DNA of 64,000 nucleotides from Caldicellulosiruptor bescii DSM 6725 (lineage in GTDB: Bacteria; Bacillota; Thermoanaerobacteria; Caldicellulosiruptorales; Caldicellulosiruptoraceae). The translations under genes were made by a program, and so were the position numbers. The stretch lies in assembly GCF_000022325.1 (NCBI RefSeq), contig NC_012034.1:1072501-1136500 (forward strand), read 5' to 3'. Shown here piece by piece: positions 8,066-17,908 of the stretch. How positions within the stretch are numbered: the stretch's first letter is position 1; the number at the start of each line of letters is the position of its first letter. The notes under the pieces were generated by a model that worked only from the letters and a program-made list of their open reading frames with translations, ran no database searches and was not told the DNA's origin.

Positions 8066-10252
8066 ATGAGAGCAAAGGCAGTATCAAAAAAGAAGAGATA
8101 TAAGATAAAAAAAGAGGTTTTTGACAGGTTAAATGCCGAAGTGTATGGGACTTTTTTATTTTTTGTTTTTCTATTTTTTGTTTTTTCAGTTGCAACAGAT
8201 AAAGTTGGAATAGTTGGCGATTTTGTTAAGAAGACCTTGCTAGGATGTTTTGGAGTAGGTGTTTTCTTAATTCTTGCTTTCATGCTCTATGTATCACTTG
8301 ATTCAATTTTAAGAAGACCAAGAGTATTTGACAAAAGGGATATAATTGTATTTACCTATATACTTCTTATATTCATGATTTTTACCACCTTTATTCAAGC
8401 AAATATAAAACCTTCTGGTTCATTTATAAAGTTTTTAAAAGATGCATACTTTGATGGCTTGAACTTCAAGGGATTTGGTGTTTTTGGTTCTGCCATTACA
8501 TACCCTTTTGTATCGTTATTTGGTTTTACAGGCACGCTAATTATTTGTTTTTCTACGCTTATAATCATGAGCATGATTGTTTTCAGTTTTTCTATAAGAG
8601 ATTTATTGAAAAAAAAGAAACCTAAGGATACTCAGCAAGATGAGAAAAGAGGAGAAGAGATTACTGAAGAAGAGAATATAAAACTTGAAACTAATGGTTT
8701 TTACAATTTTAATTTTGATACTAAAACTGAAGAAAAAAAAAGTGAAGAAGTTCCTGTAAAATTGTCTAAAAAGGGAAGAAGAAATGACAAAACTGCAGAT
8801 AAAAAAATTTTTTTACCTTCAAGCGAGCAGTATCTTTATCCTCCCGTTGACTATCTTAAAAAACCAAATGATAACTTGCAGGTTTCAAGAAAAGATATAA
8901 ATGAAAACATAAGAAAGCTTGAAGAAACATTAAAAAACTTTGGCATTGAAGCTCAGGTGACAGAAGTAAATGTAGGACCAACAATCACAAGATATGAGCT
9001 GCAGCCGGGACAGGGGGTAAAGGTCAGCAGAATTGTCAATCTTTCTGATGACATTGCGCTTGCACTGGCAGCACCATCTGTTAGAATTGAAGCACCAATT
9101 CCAAATAAGTCTGCAATAGGAATAGAAATTCCAAACAGAGAACCAAAACCTGTTTATATAAGAGAGCTGATTGAAAGTCCAGATTTTTACACACTGCAGT
9201 ACAAGATACCATTTGCCATAGGTAAAGACGTTGCAGGAAGTCCTGTGATAGCAGATATAACAAAAATGCCTCACCTTTTGATTGCAGGTGCAACAGGGTC
9301 GGGTAAGAGTGTGTGTATAAATTCACTTATAATTAGCATTCTTTACAGGTGCATGCCTGATGAGGTAAAACTGATTTTAATTGACCCAAAGGTTGTTGAG
9401 CTGAGTCTTTACAATGGTATACCTCATCTTTTAATACCGGTTGTAACAGATGCCAAAAAAGCTGCAAACGCACTTGCCTGGGCAGTAGGAGAGATGACAA
9501 ATAGATACAAGCTTTTTGCTCAAGCGGGTGTAAGAGATGTTGTGGGTTATAACAAGTGGTGTGAGGAAAATGGACAAGAAAAACTTTCATATATTGTTAT
9601 TATTATAGATGAGCTTGCCGACCTTATGATGGTATCACCTGCCGAGGTTGAAGACAGTATATGCAGGCTTGCACAGATGGCACGAGCAGCGGGTATGCAT
9701 CTTGTTGTTGCAACGCAAAGACCTTCTGTAGATGTCATCACTGGTCTTATAAAGGCAAATATTCCGTCGCGAATAGCCTTTGCTGTATCATCCCAAGTTG
9801 ACTCACGCACAATTTTAGACCAGGCGGGAGCTGAAAAGCTTTTGGGAAGAGGTGATATGCTATATCTTCCAATAGGTTTGGCAAAACCTCTGAGAGTTCA
9901 AGGTGCGTATGTTTCTGAAAGCGAAGTTGAGAAGGTTGTGGAGTTTTTAAAACAGAATTTTAACATTGAGTACAATCAGGAAGTGATTGAAGAGATAAAC
10001 AGCAAGGTTTTAGATGTTAAAGATGATAAGGCTGATGAGCTTTTGATCAAGGCTATCCAGCTTGTGGTGGAAGCGCAAAATGTTTCAACCTCATTTTTAC
10101 AAAGAAAACTCAGGATAGGTTATTCAAGAGCGGCAAGGCTAATTGACCAGATGGAGGAAAGAGGAATAATTAGCAAGATGGATTCTACCGGCAAGCGCCA
10201 AGTTTTAATAACCAAAGAACAGTTTGACGAGATGCTTATGAATATGGAGTGA
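8066..10252 (+). CDS. DNA translocase FtsK/SpoIIIE
   Basis: About 728 residues from the ATG at 8066 (SD GTGAAGGG). Four hydrophobic helices fill roughly residues 25-180, followed by a charged linker. The motor domain carries Walker A GATGSGKS (about 409-416), Walker B YIVIIIDELADLMM (about 510-523) and an ATQRPS segment. The C-terminal winged-helix gamma domain (FLQRKLRIGYSRAARLIDQMEERGII) would read chromosome polarity sequences. It pumps DNA across the division septum. The frame stays open upstream to a TTG at 7970, but that segment is the dpaB terminator. FtsK versus SpoIIIE cannot be settled without the rest of the genome. Confidence 0.95.
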   Translation: MRAKAVSKKKRYKIKKEVFDRLNAEVYGTFLFFVFLFFVFSVATDKVGIVGDFVKKTLLGCFGVGVFLILAFMLYVSLDSILRRPRVFDKRDIIVFTYILLIFMIFTTFIQANIKPSGSFIKFLKDAYFDGLNFKGFGVFGSAITYPFVSLFGFTGTLIICFSTLIIMSMIVFSFSIRDLLKKKKPKDTQQDEKRGEEITEEENIKLETNGFYNFNFDTKTEEKKSEEVPVKLSKKGRRNDKTADKKIFLPSSEQYLYPPVDYLKKPNDNLQVSRKDINENIRKLEETLKNFGIEAQVTEVNVGPTITRYELQPGQGVKVSRIVNLSDDIALALAAPSVRIEAPIPNKSAIGIEIPNREPKPVYIRELIESPDFYTLQYKIPFAIGKDVAGSPVIADITKMPHLLIAGATGSGKSVCINSLIISILYRCMPDEVKLILIDPKVVELSLYNGIPHLLIPVVTDAKKAANALAWAVGEMTNRYKLFAQAGVRDVVGYNKWCEENGQEKLSYIVIIIDELADLMMVSPAEVEDSICRLAQMARAAGMHLVVATQRPSVDVITGLIKANIPSRIAFAVSSQVDSRTILDQAGAEKLLGRGDMLYLPIGLAKPLRVQGAYVSESEVEKVVEFLKQNFNIEYNQEVIEEINSKVLDVKDDKADELLIKAIQLVVEAQNVSTSFLQRKLRIGYSRAARLIDQMEERGIISKMDSTGKRQVLITKEQFDEMLMNME

Positions 10253-10261
10253 GAAAGTAGA

Positions 10262-12131
10262 ATGGCTTTTTTACCTATTTGCAGAGAAGACATGAAAAAG
10301 CGTGGGTGGGACGAGCTTGACTTTGTATTTGTGTGCGGAGATGCGTATGTTGACCATCCATCTTTTGGACATGCAATAATATCAAGAATAATTGAGGATT
10401 ATGGTTTTAGAATTGGAATAATTCCTCAACCCGATTGGAGAGATTCAAAAAGCATAACAGTGCTGGGAAGACCGAGAATTGCTTTTTTGGTATCAAGTGG
10501 TAATCTTGACTCTATGGTTGCACATTACACTTCGTTTAAAAAGCCACGAAGCCAGGATTATTATTCGCCTGGTATGAAAAGAGGAAAAAGACCAAACAGA
10601 GCAACAATTGTTTATTGTAATTTGATAAGAAAAGAGTATGGTGATATTCCCATCATAATTGGCGGTATAGAGGCTTCTTTGCGAAGGTTTGCTCATTATG
10701 ATTATTGGTCTGATAAGGTGAGAGCTTCGATATTGATAGACAGCAGTGCTGACCTTTTGATATACGGAATGGGCGAAAAGCCATTGTTTGAGATTCTACC
10801 AAGGCTCAAAAAGGGAGAGAACATAAAAGAGATAAGAGATGTGCAGGGGACGTGTTATGTAGCAAAGGATATTCAGCATCTTGAGGGAAAAGACTATATC
10901 ATCATTGACAGCTATGAAAAAGTAAAAGAAGACAAAGTGGCATATGCCCATGCTTTTGCTATCCAGTACAGGGAACAAAACCCGTACACAGGAAAAGATA
11001 ATTGTCCAGCCACATAAAAATTTATATGTGGTTCAAAATCCTCCAGCAAAGCCTTTGACAGTGGAAGAGATGGACTATGTTTATTCTCTGCCGTATGAGC
11101 GAAACTATCATCCCATTTATGAAAAAGAAGGCGGTATAAAAGCACTGGAAGAGGTCAAGTTCAGCATTGTATCTCACAGAGGGTGCTTTGGAGGCTGTAA
11201 TTTCTGTGCTCTTCACTTTCATCAGGGAAGGATCATTCAAAAAAGAAGCCAGAAGTCAATCTTAGAGGAAGTAAAAAAGCTAACAAAACTTCCCGATTTT
11301 AAGGGATATATTCACGATGTTGGTGGACCTACTGCAAATTTCAGAAATCCTGCGTGTAGTCTTCAGCTTGAAAGAGGTGCTTGCAAAAATAGGCAGTGTC
11401 TTTTTCCGCAGCCGTGCAAAAATTTGGAGGTTGACCACAGCGAATATTTTGAACTTTTAGAGAAGATAAGAAAGATAAAAGGTGTAAAGAAGGTATTTAT
11501 AAGGTCGGGGATAAGGTATGACTACCTTTTACTTGACAAAAACTACAGAAAGTTTTTGGAAAAGCTCTGCATGTACCATATTTCTGGTCAGTTAAAAATA
11601 GCACCTGAACATGTCTCTAATAATGTGTTAAAATATATGGGTAAACCTCCGAAAGAGGTATATGAAAAATTTGTGAAAGAATATTTTGAGACAAATAAAA
11701 GACTGAATAAAAAACAGTATATCATTCCTTATCTTATGTCAGGACATCCTGGGACAAAGCTTGAAGATGCAATTGAGCTTGCAGTGTTTCTAAAAAGAAA
11801 TGGGTTTGTACCAGAGCAGGTTCAGGATTTTTATCCAACACCCGGAACTGTATCAACTACAATGTATTACACCGAATTGGACCCGTTTACCTTAGAAAAG
11901 ATCTATGTTCCAAAGACGTTGAAAGAAAAGATGATGCAAAGAGCTCTTTTGCACTTTAACAATCCCAAAAATTATGATTTGGTTTATAAGGCTTTGAAGA
12001 TAGCAAAAAGAGATGATTTGATAGGATATGGCAAAGACTGTTTGATTCCACCAAAACCAAAAGATGGAGGTAATAAAAGTGTCAGCAAAGATAATAGACG
12101 GAAAAAAGATAGCGCAAGAAATAAAAAATGA
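10262..12131 (+). pseudogene. YgiQ family (UPF0313) radical SAM protein, frame broken by one extra base
   Basis: The N-terminal part (10262 to about 10996) and the C-terminal part (+1 frame, about 10994-12131) together form one YgiQ-type protein of about 620 residues. The 4Fe-4S cluster motif C-x3-C-x2-C is visible as GCFGGCNFC; upstream are [21 protein letters not shown] and IYGMGE. The break is at ACAGGAAAAGATA (10988-11000): removing one A gives [25 protein letters not shown], an uninterrupted family sequence. Unbroken, the first frame stops at 11017. Function of the family is unknown. The C terminus overlaps the folD start. Sequencing error or recent mutation cannot be distinguished here. 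Confidence 0.9.
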
Positions 12132-12948
12132 AGTAAAGACTGAGGTTGAAAAACTAAAACAAAGAGGAATAGAGCCAACTTTGGCTGTTGTGATTGTGGG
12201 AGATGATCCGGCATCCAGAAGTTACGTAAATTCCAAGAAAAAAGCATGTGGCGAGGTTGGAATAAATTCTGTGGAGTTTGCCCTTAGCAAAGACACAACT
12301 CAAGATGAACTTGAGAGCTTGATTGACAGACTGAACAGGGATGAGAAAATAAACGGTATACTGGTTCAGCTTCCACTGCCAAATGGACTTGATGAGAAAA
12401 GGATTTGCACAAAAATCCTTCCACACAAGGATGTTGATGGATTTCATCCGCTCAATGTTGGAATGGTTGCAACTGGCATAGAATTTGAAAGAGCAATCAA
12501 ACCGTGCACGCCATTTGGGATTATTGAGCTTTTGAAAAGAGAAAATATAGAGATAAAAGGAAAACATGCTGTTGTGATAGGAAGAAGCAATATTGTTGGG
12601 AAGCCTCTGGCTTTGCTTCTTTTGAGAGAAAACGCAACAGTTACCATTTGTCATTCATATACAAAAGATTTAAAAGAAATTTGCAAACAGGCAGATATAC
12701 TTGTTGCTGCAGTTGGAAAGCCAAGGTTTGTCACATCTGATATGGTAAAAGAAGGAGCAGTTGTTATTGACGTTGGAATAAATAGAGACGGTGCTACCCA
12801 GAAACTTGTTGGTGATGTTGACTTTGAAACTGTAGAAAAAGTGGCATCGTTTATTACACCTGTTCCAGGTGGTGTTGGGCCAATGACAGTTGCTATGCTT
12901 ATGAAAAATACACTTTTTGCTACCATGCTTCAAAACAATCTGGTGTAA
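12079..12948 (+). CDS. folD: Bifunctional methylene-THF dehydrogenase / methenyl-THF cyclohydrolase FolD
   Basis: 289 residues. [71 protein letters not shown] and [16 protein letters not shown] are all standard FolD blocks. The enzyme interconverts 5,10-methylene- and 10-formyl-tetrahydrofolate using NADP. The start is GTG at 12079, set by GGAGG at 12066-12070; the frame is open upstream but overlaps ygiQ. It lies in a run with rimO and pgsA. Confidence 0.97.
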   Translation: MSAKIIDGKKIAQEIKNEVKTEVEKLKQRGIEPTLAVVIVGDDPASRSYVNSKKKACGEVGINSVEFALSKDTTQDELESLIDRLNRDEKINGILVQLPLPNGLDEKRICTKILPHKDVDGFHPLNVGMVATGIEFERAIKPCTPFGIIELLKRENIEIKGKHAVVIGRSNIVGKPLALLLLRENATVTICHSYTKDLKEICKQADILVAAVGKPRFVTSDMVKEGAVVIDVGINRDGATQKLVGDVDFETVEKVASFITPVPGGVGPMTVAMLMKNTLFATMLQNNLV

Positions 12949-12966
12949 AAAAGGAGTGCCAAGAAA

Positions 12967-14289
12967 TTGATAAAGGTTGGATTTGTCTCACTGGGATGTA
13001 ATAAAAACCTTGTTGACAGTGAAATAATGATGGGCGCATGTGTCAAAGCAGGGTTTGAGATAACCTCAAATGCAGAAGATGCTGATGTGATTGTTGTAAA
13101 TACATGTGGTTTTATAAACGATGCAAAACAGGAATCCATAGATACCATATTAGATATGGCTGAATATAAGAGCAAAAAATGCAAATTTTTGATAGTAACA
13201 GGATGTTTGACACAAAGATACAAAGATGAGATATTAGAACAAATGCCAGAAATTGATGCAATACTTGGTGTGAAAGAAATGTTAAAACTGCCTGAGGTAA
13301 TAAAAGATTTGTACGAAGGTAAGCAGAAGATAAAAGTGTTCGATGATACTTCTTCTTTTGTATACTTAAGTTCAATGCCAAGAGTGATTGCTACACCCAG
13401 TTACTATGCCTACATAAAGATAGCAGAAGGGTGCAACAACAGATGCTCTTATTGCTCCATACCACTTATTAGAGGCAAGTATACAAGCAGACCCATTGAA
13501 GATATAGTAAAGGAAGCAAAAGAATTAGCAGAAAAAGGATACCAGGAAATTGTCCTCACAGCTCAGGATACTACAAAGTATGGTTTGGATTTATATGGCA
13601 AAAAGATGTTACATGCTTTGCTTGAAGAGCTTGAAAAGATTGAAAAAATCAAGTGGATAAGATTTTTATACTCTTACCCTGAGGATGTGGATGAAAGTCT
13701 TATTGAGGTTGTAAAATCTTCTTCTAAAATAGTTAACTATTTTGACATTCCAATTCAGCATATAAATGATAGAATATTAAAACTCATGAACAGAAAAACA
13801 ACAAAAGAAGGTATAAAAAGGCTGATAGAGAAGATAAGAAGAAGCTTTGATGAGGTTATTATAAGAACAACAGTTTTGGTTGGGTTCCCTACAGAAACTG
13901 ATGAGGAGTTTGAAGAGCTCTGCAGCTTTTTAAAGTGGGCTGAGTTTGACAGGCTTGGTGCTTTTATGTATTCTCAAGAGGAAGGGACGCTTGCTTCGCA
14001 GCTTCCTCAGGTTGACGATGAGGTGAGACAAAGAAGATATGAAAAGGTTTTGAATATTCAGAGAAAAATTTCTAAAAGGCAGAACAAAAAGCGAGTTGGC
14101 AGAGAATACGAAGTTGTTATAGAGGCAAAAGATAAAAACAACTTTTATATTGGAAGGAGCCAGTTTGAAGCACCAGAAGTTGACGGAAAAGTTTTGGTGT
14201 TTTCTCAAAAGAAACTGACAGCTGGCAAGTTTGTCAAGGTAAAGATACTTGATGCGTTTGAGTATGATTTGGTAGGAGAGATAATTTGA
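12967..14289 (+). CDS. rimO: Ribosomal protein S12 methylthiotransferase RimO
   Basis: 440 residues. The N-terminal UPF0004 domain has three cluster cysteines in SLGCNKNLVDSE, NTCGFI and TGCLTQRY. The radical SAM motif is CNNRCSYC (about 157-164), and a TRAM domain occupies roughly the last 65 residues. SLGCNKNLVD and TCGFI favour RimO (S12 Asp beta-methylthiolation) over MiaB. The start is TTG at 12967 after AAAAAGGAG. Its stop overlaps the pgsA start. Confidence 0.95.
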   Translation: MIKVGFVSLGCNKNLVDSEIMMGACVKAGFEITSNAEDADVIVVNTCGFINDAKQESIDTILDMAEYKSKKCKFLIVTGCLTQRYKDEILEQMPEIDAILGVKEMLKLPEVIKDLYEGKQKIKVFDDTSSFVYLSSMPRVIATPSYYAYIKIAEGCNNRCSYCSIPLIRGKYTSRPIEDIVKEAKELAEKGYQEIVLTAQDTTKYGLDLYGKKMLHALLEELEKIEKIKWIRFLYSYPEDVDESLIEVVKSSSKIVNYFDIPIQHINDRILKLMNRKTTKEGIKRLIEKIRRSFDEVIIRTTVLVGFPTETDEEFEELCSFLKWAEFDRLGAFMYSQEEGTLASQLPQVDDEVRQRRYEKVLNIQRKISKRQNKKRVGREYEVVIEAKDKNNFYIGRSQFEAPEVDGKVLVFSQKKLTAGKFVKVKILDAFEYDLVGEII

Positions 14290-14837
14290 TGAATATCGCC
14301 AATATTTTAACAACTGTGAGAATATTGTTGATACCTGCATTTATGTTCTTCTTGCTTTACAGTAGTATTCCATATTCAAAGGTGGTAGCAGCGGCTGTAT
14401 TTATAGTTGCTGCAATTACTGATAGCTTAGATGGATATATTGCAAGGTCAAGAAAAATTGTAACAAATTTTGGTAAATTCTTGGACCCTCTTGCAGACAA
14501 GTTGTTGATAACCGCAGCACTTGTGTGTTTAGTGGAGCTGCGAAAAATTTCGTCTTGGGTTGCCATGATTATAATTGGAAGAGAATTTGTGGTAACTGGC
14601 CTTAGGATGGTTGCAGCGGCTGAAGGTGTAGTTATTTCTGCAAATGTGTGGGGAAAACTGAAAACAATAAGCCAGATTGTGGCAGTTGTGCTTCTTTTGC
14701 TTGACAACTATCCTTTTGTTCTTCTGGGGTTTCCTCTTGATAAGATAATGTTGTACGTGGCAGTAATACTTACAATTTATTCAGGTTTTGATTATATAAA
14801 AGCAAACTGGAAAGTGATAGATTTTACAAAAAAGTGA
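14289..14837 (+). CDS. pgsA: CDP-diacylglycerol-glycerol-3-phosphate 3-phosphatidyltransferase
   Basis: 182 residues, an integral membrane protein with several hydrophobic segments. The CDP-alcohol phosphotransferase signature D-G-x2-A-R-x8-G-x3-D-x3-D is present as DGYIARSRKIVTNFGKFLDPLAD. It makes phosphatidylglycerophosphate, the first committed step to phosphatidylglycerol. The ATG at 14289 overlaps the rimO stop codon. Confidence 0.95.
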   Translation: MNIANILTTVRILLIPAFMFFLLYSSIPYSKVVAAAVFIVAAITDSLDGYIARSRKIVTNFGKFLDPLADKLLITAALVCLVELRKISSWVAMIIIGREFVVTGLRMVAAAEGVVISANVWGKLKTISQIVAVVLLLLDNYPFVLLGFPLDKIMLYVAVILTIYSGFDYIKANWKVIDFTKK

Positions 14838-14848
14838 GGCGAAAATTT

Positions 14849-16084
14849 ATGGTGGCTGAAATAATCTGTGTGGGTACAGAACTGTTGCTTGGTCAGATTT
14901 TGAACACAAATAGTCAATATCTTGCTCAAAAATTGGCCGAGCTTGGTATTGACCTTTATTTTCAGACAACTGTTGGGGATAATATGGAAAGGCTCAAAAT
15001 GGCAATTGATATAGCCACAAAAAGGTCTGACGTATTGATTTTTACAGGAGGGCTTGGTCCAACATCTGATGACATTACAAAAGAAGCAGTAGCAGATTAT
15101 TTTGGTTTGACCCTTGTGCTGGATGAAGATATATTAAGAAGAATTGAAAGTTTTTTTGAACGCAGGCAGGTAAAGATGCCTCAGATTAACAAAAAACAGG
15201 CATATGTTCCCGAAGGTGCAAAAGTTCTTCACAACAAAAATGGTACAGCACCTGGACTTATCATTGAAAAAGACGGCAAGATTGCAATTTTGCTTCCTGG
15301 ACCTCCTTTTGAGATGCAGCCGATGTTTGAAGAAGAAGTCTTGCCTTATTTAGAGAAGTTTTCAAAACAAAAGATTTACTCAAGAGTGTTAAAGTTTATT
15401 GGAATAGGTGAGTCTTCTATTGAAGAGGCTCTGAAGGATTTAATCCTCTCTCAGACAGACCCAACGATGGCTCTTTATGCAAAACCGTTTGAAGTTGAGC
15501 TGAGAATTACAACAAAAAAAGAGAGTGAAGAGCTTGCAAAATCACTTCTTCAATCGATGGAATATAGAATAAGAGAGCGTTTAGGAGAGTATATTTATGG
15601 TGTTGACAGACAGCTGCTGGAAGAAGTTGTGATAGGCTTGCTTACAGAAAAGAAGTTAAAGGTTAGCGTTGCCGAGTCGTGCACGGGAGGGCTTATCTGC
15701 AACAAGCTTACAAATGTGCCAGGCGCATCCGAAGTATTTGACAGAGGGTTTATAGTATATTCAAATGAGGCCAAGATGAAACTGCTTGGTGTTCCAGAGC
15801 AAGTGTTGAAAGAGCACGGGGCAGTAAGTTCTCAGACAGCCAGGTTTATGGCACAGGGAGCACTTTCAAATTCGCTATCAGATATTGCACTGTCTGTGAC
15901 AGGAATTGCAGGGCCAGGCGGTGGGAGTGAAACAAAACCTGTAGGGCTTGTATATATTGGTATTGCAACAAAAGATAATGTTGAGAGTTTTGAATTCAGG
16001 TTTTCGGGTGACAGATTAAGGATAAAAGAGATGACTTCAAAGGCTGCCCTCAACATTTTGAGAAAAAAGATAATTGATTATTGA
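14849..16084 (+). CDS. cinA: CinA-like competence/damage protein (pyrophosphatase and NMN deamidase domains)
   Basis: About 411 residues. The N-terminal MoCF-type domain (AEIICVGTELLLGQILNTNSQYLA, FTGGLGPTSDD) and the C-terminal CinA domain (SVAESCTGGLICNKLTNVPGASEVF, SVTGIAGPGGG) are both complete. The family acts on ADP-ribose-type substrates and NMN in pyridine-nucleotide recycling. The gene lies just before recA, as in many Firmicutes. An upstream in-frame GTG (14834) overlaps pgsA; the ATG at 14849 matches the family N terminus. Confidence 0.94.
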   Translation: MVAEIICVGTELLLGQILNTNSQYLAQKLAELGIDLYFQTTVGDNMERLKMAIDIATKRSDVLIFTGGLGPTSDDITKEAVADYFGLTLVLDEDILRRIESFFERRQVKMPQINKKQAYVPEGAKVLHNKNGTAPGLIIEKDGKIAILLPGPPFEMQPMFEEEVLPYLEKFSKQKIYSRVLKFIGIGESSIEEALKDLILSQTDPTMALYAKPFEVELRITTKKESEELAKSLLQSMEYRIRERLGEYIYGVDRQLLEEVVIGLLTEKKLKVSVAESCTGGLICNKLTNVPGASEVFDRGFIVYSNEAKMKLLGVPEQVLKEHGAVSSQTARFMAQGALSNSLSDIALSVTGIAGPGGGSETKPVGLVYIGIATKDNVESFEFRFSGDRLRIKEMTSKAALNILRKKIIDY

Positions 16085-16128
16085 AAAATTAGAAGCAAAA
16101 GTATATAATAATTCTAAACATATGTTCG
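16081..16128 (+). promoter_or_regulatory. recA promoter with LexA/SOS-box-like operator
   Basis: TTGAAA (16081-16086), 17 bases, then TATAAT (16104-16109): a near-consensus sigma-A promoter. Six bases downstream lies TAAACATATGTTCG (16115-16128), differing in one core position from the Firmicute SOS operator GAAC-N4-GTTC. A repressor bound there would cover the transcription start, as expected for DNA-damage control of recA. Confidence 0.75.
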
Positions 16129-16146
16129 AAAAGATGGGGGTTAAAA

Positions 16147-17217
16147 ATGGAAAACTTAGATAAGAAAAAAGCTTTAGACAAGGTTATTATGGACATTGAG
16201 AAGGCTTACGGGAAAGGCGCTATAATGAAGCTTGGCGAGATGGCAAAAGAAAATATTGATGTTATACCCACAGGTGCGCTTTCTTTAGACATTGCGCTTG
16301 GCGTTGGAGGAGTTCCGCGAGGCAGGATTGTAGAGATTTATGGTGCAGAGTCATCTGGTAAGACCACTATTGCGCTTCATATAATTGCAGAGGCACAAAA
16401 AATGGGTGGTGAGGCAGCATTTATTGACGCTGAGCATGCGCTTGACCCATTTTATGCTAAAAAACTTGGTGTTGACATAAACAATCTTATTGTGTCTCAG
16501 CCAGACAGCGGCGAGCAGGCTTTGGAGATTGTGGAGGCACTTGTTAGAAGTAATGCAATAGATGTTATTGTAATTGACTCTGTTGCAGCGCTTGTGCCTC
16601 AGGCAGAGATCGATGGTGAGATGGGAGAGGCGCATGTTGGGCTTCAGGCAAGGCTCATGTCACAGGCGCTCAGAAAGCTTGCCGGTATTACAAGCAAGAC
16701 AAAGACCACAGTCATATTCATAAACCAGCTTCGCGAAAAGGTTGGGATAATGTTTGGCAATCCTGAGACAACACCAGGTGGTAGAGCGCTTAAGTTCTAT
16801 GCATCTGTCAGATTAGAAGTTAGAAAAGGTGAGATTATCAAGTCTCAAGGCCAACCGATAGGCAGCAAGGTAAAGGTTAAGGTTGTGAAGAATAAGGTTG
16901 CGCCACCGTTTAAAGAGGCTGAGTTTGATTTGATTTATGGAGAAGGAATCTCAAAAGAAGGAAATGTTTTAGATGTTGCAGTTAACATCGATGTTATTCA
17001 AAAGAGTGGGGCGTGGTATACCTACAACGGTCAAAAGATTGGTCAGGGTAGAGAAAACGCAAAACAGTTTTTGAAAGAAAATCCTGATATAATGCAGGAG
17101 ATAATTGAAAAGATAAGGCAGAATGCAAACCTTGCATTTGAGAAAATAAAGACAACAGCAGAGATTTCTGATGAGGATTTGCTGTTGAGTGGTGAAATTA
17201 ATGAGGATATTGGATAA
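16147..17217 (+). CDS. recA: Recombinase A
   Basis: 356 residues. Walker [10 protein letters not shown] (about 66-74), Walker [11 protein letters not shown] (about 140-149), the loop-2 region [25 protein letters not shown] and a C-terminal acidic tail all fit RecA. It pairs homologous DNA and triggers LexA self-cleavage. A strong SD (GATGGGGG) precedes the ATG, and the promoter carries an SOS-box-like site. recX overlaps its 3' end. Confidence 0.98.
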   Translation: MENLDKKKALDKVIMDIEKAYGKGAIMKLGEMAKENIDVIPTGALSLDIALGVGGVPRGRIVEIYGAESSGKTTIALHIIAEAQKMGGEAAFIDAEHALDPFYAKKLGVDINNLIVSQPDSGEQALEIVEALVRSNAIDVIVIDSVAALVPQAEIDGEMGEAHVGLQARLMSQALRKLAGITSKTKTTVIFINQLREKVGIMFGNPETTPGGRALKFYASVRLEVRKGEIIKSQGQPIGSKVKVKVVKNKVAPPFKEAEFDLIYGEGISKEGNVLDVAVNIDVIQKSGAWYTYNGQKIGQGRENAKQFLKENPDIMQEIIEKIRQNANLAFEKIKTTAEISDEDLLLSGEINEDIG

Positions 17218-17803
17218 AAAGATAGTTGGGAACAGAGCTTTGCTTGTTTTTGACGATGGCAAAGAAGTTGAGATAGACAGAGAGGTCTATCTTGAAAGAA
17301 GATTGTATGCAAAAGATGAGATAGACCAAAAAGAATTGGAAGAGGTTTTATTTGAAAGTGGCCTTAAAAGTGCAAAAAAGTTGCTGGTAAGCTACATTCA
17401 AAGGTATCCGCTCAAATCTGAATATGGATATTACAAATATTTGCTTTCCCGCGGGTATGATTCGGCTACTGCTTTGAAAGCGGTAGCTTATTTTGTTAAT
17501 AGCGGATACATTGATGAGCTGGAAGCTGCCAAAAAGCTTGTAAATAAGTATCAAAAGAGAAAGTCAAGCTTTGAGATATTACAGCTTTTGCGGAAAAATG
17601 GGTTCAAATCGTCCACAATTTCAAAGCTAAATTTAAAGTCTGAAAATGATAAAGAAATTCTTGTAAAGCTTTTACAAAAGAAGTTAAGGAGAGTAGATAA
17701 TGAGGATAGCAAAGAGATTTTAAAGGTTATTAAGTGGTTTGTGGCAAGAGGATATGACTACAATACAGTGGTTGAAAAAATTAGAGAATTCTTAGATTAT
17801 TGA
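17201..17803 (+). CDS. recX: Regulatory protein RecX
   Basis: About 200 residues, helical, with RecX three-helix repeat patterns ([38 protein letters not shown]). RecX modulates RecA filaments. It overlaps the recA end by about 17 bases; possible starts are GTG 17189 and ATG 17201. Position behind recA strongly supports the call. Translational coupling to recA probably keeps it SOS-responsive. Confidence 0.88.
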   Translation: MRILDKKIVGNRALLVFDDGKEVEIDREVYLERRLYAKDEIDQKELEEVLFESGLKSAKKLLVSYIQRYPLKSEYGYYKYLLSRGYDSATALKAVAYFVNSGYIDELEAAKKLVNKYQKRKSSFEILQLLRKNGFKSSTISKLNLKSENDKEILVKLLQKKLRRVDNEDSKEILKVIKWFVARGYDYNTVVEKIREFLDY

Positions 17804-17816
17804 GAAGACGCCATTG

Positions 17817-17845
17817 TTGACACTGTATGCAAAAAGTAATAAAAT
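17817..17845 (+). promoter_or_regulatory. Sigma-A promoter for rny
   Basis: TTGACA (17817-17822), 17-base spacer, TAAAAT (17840-17845), located 14 bases after the recX stop. The predicted leader to the rny SD is about 40 bases. Confidence 0.75.
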
Positions 17846-17908
17846 TTAATTGAAGCAGTTTTTTTATAATTTAATTTTAACTTATTCAACACAAAGGAGG
17901 TGCAAAAG

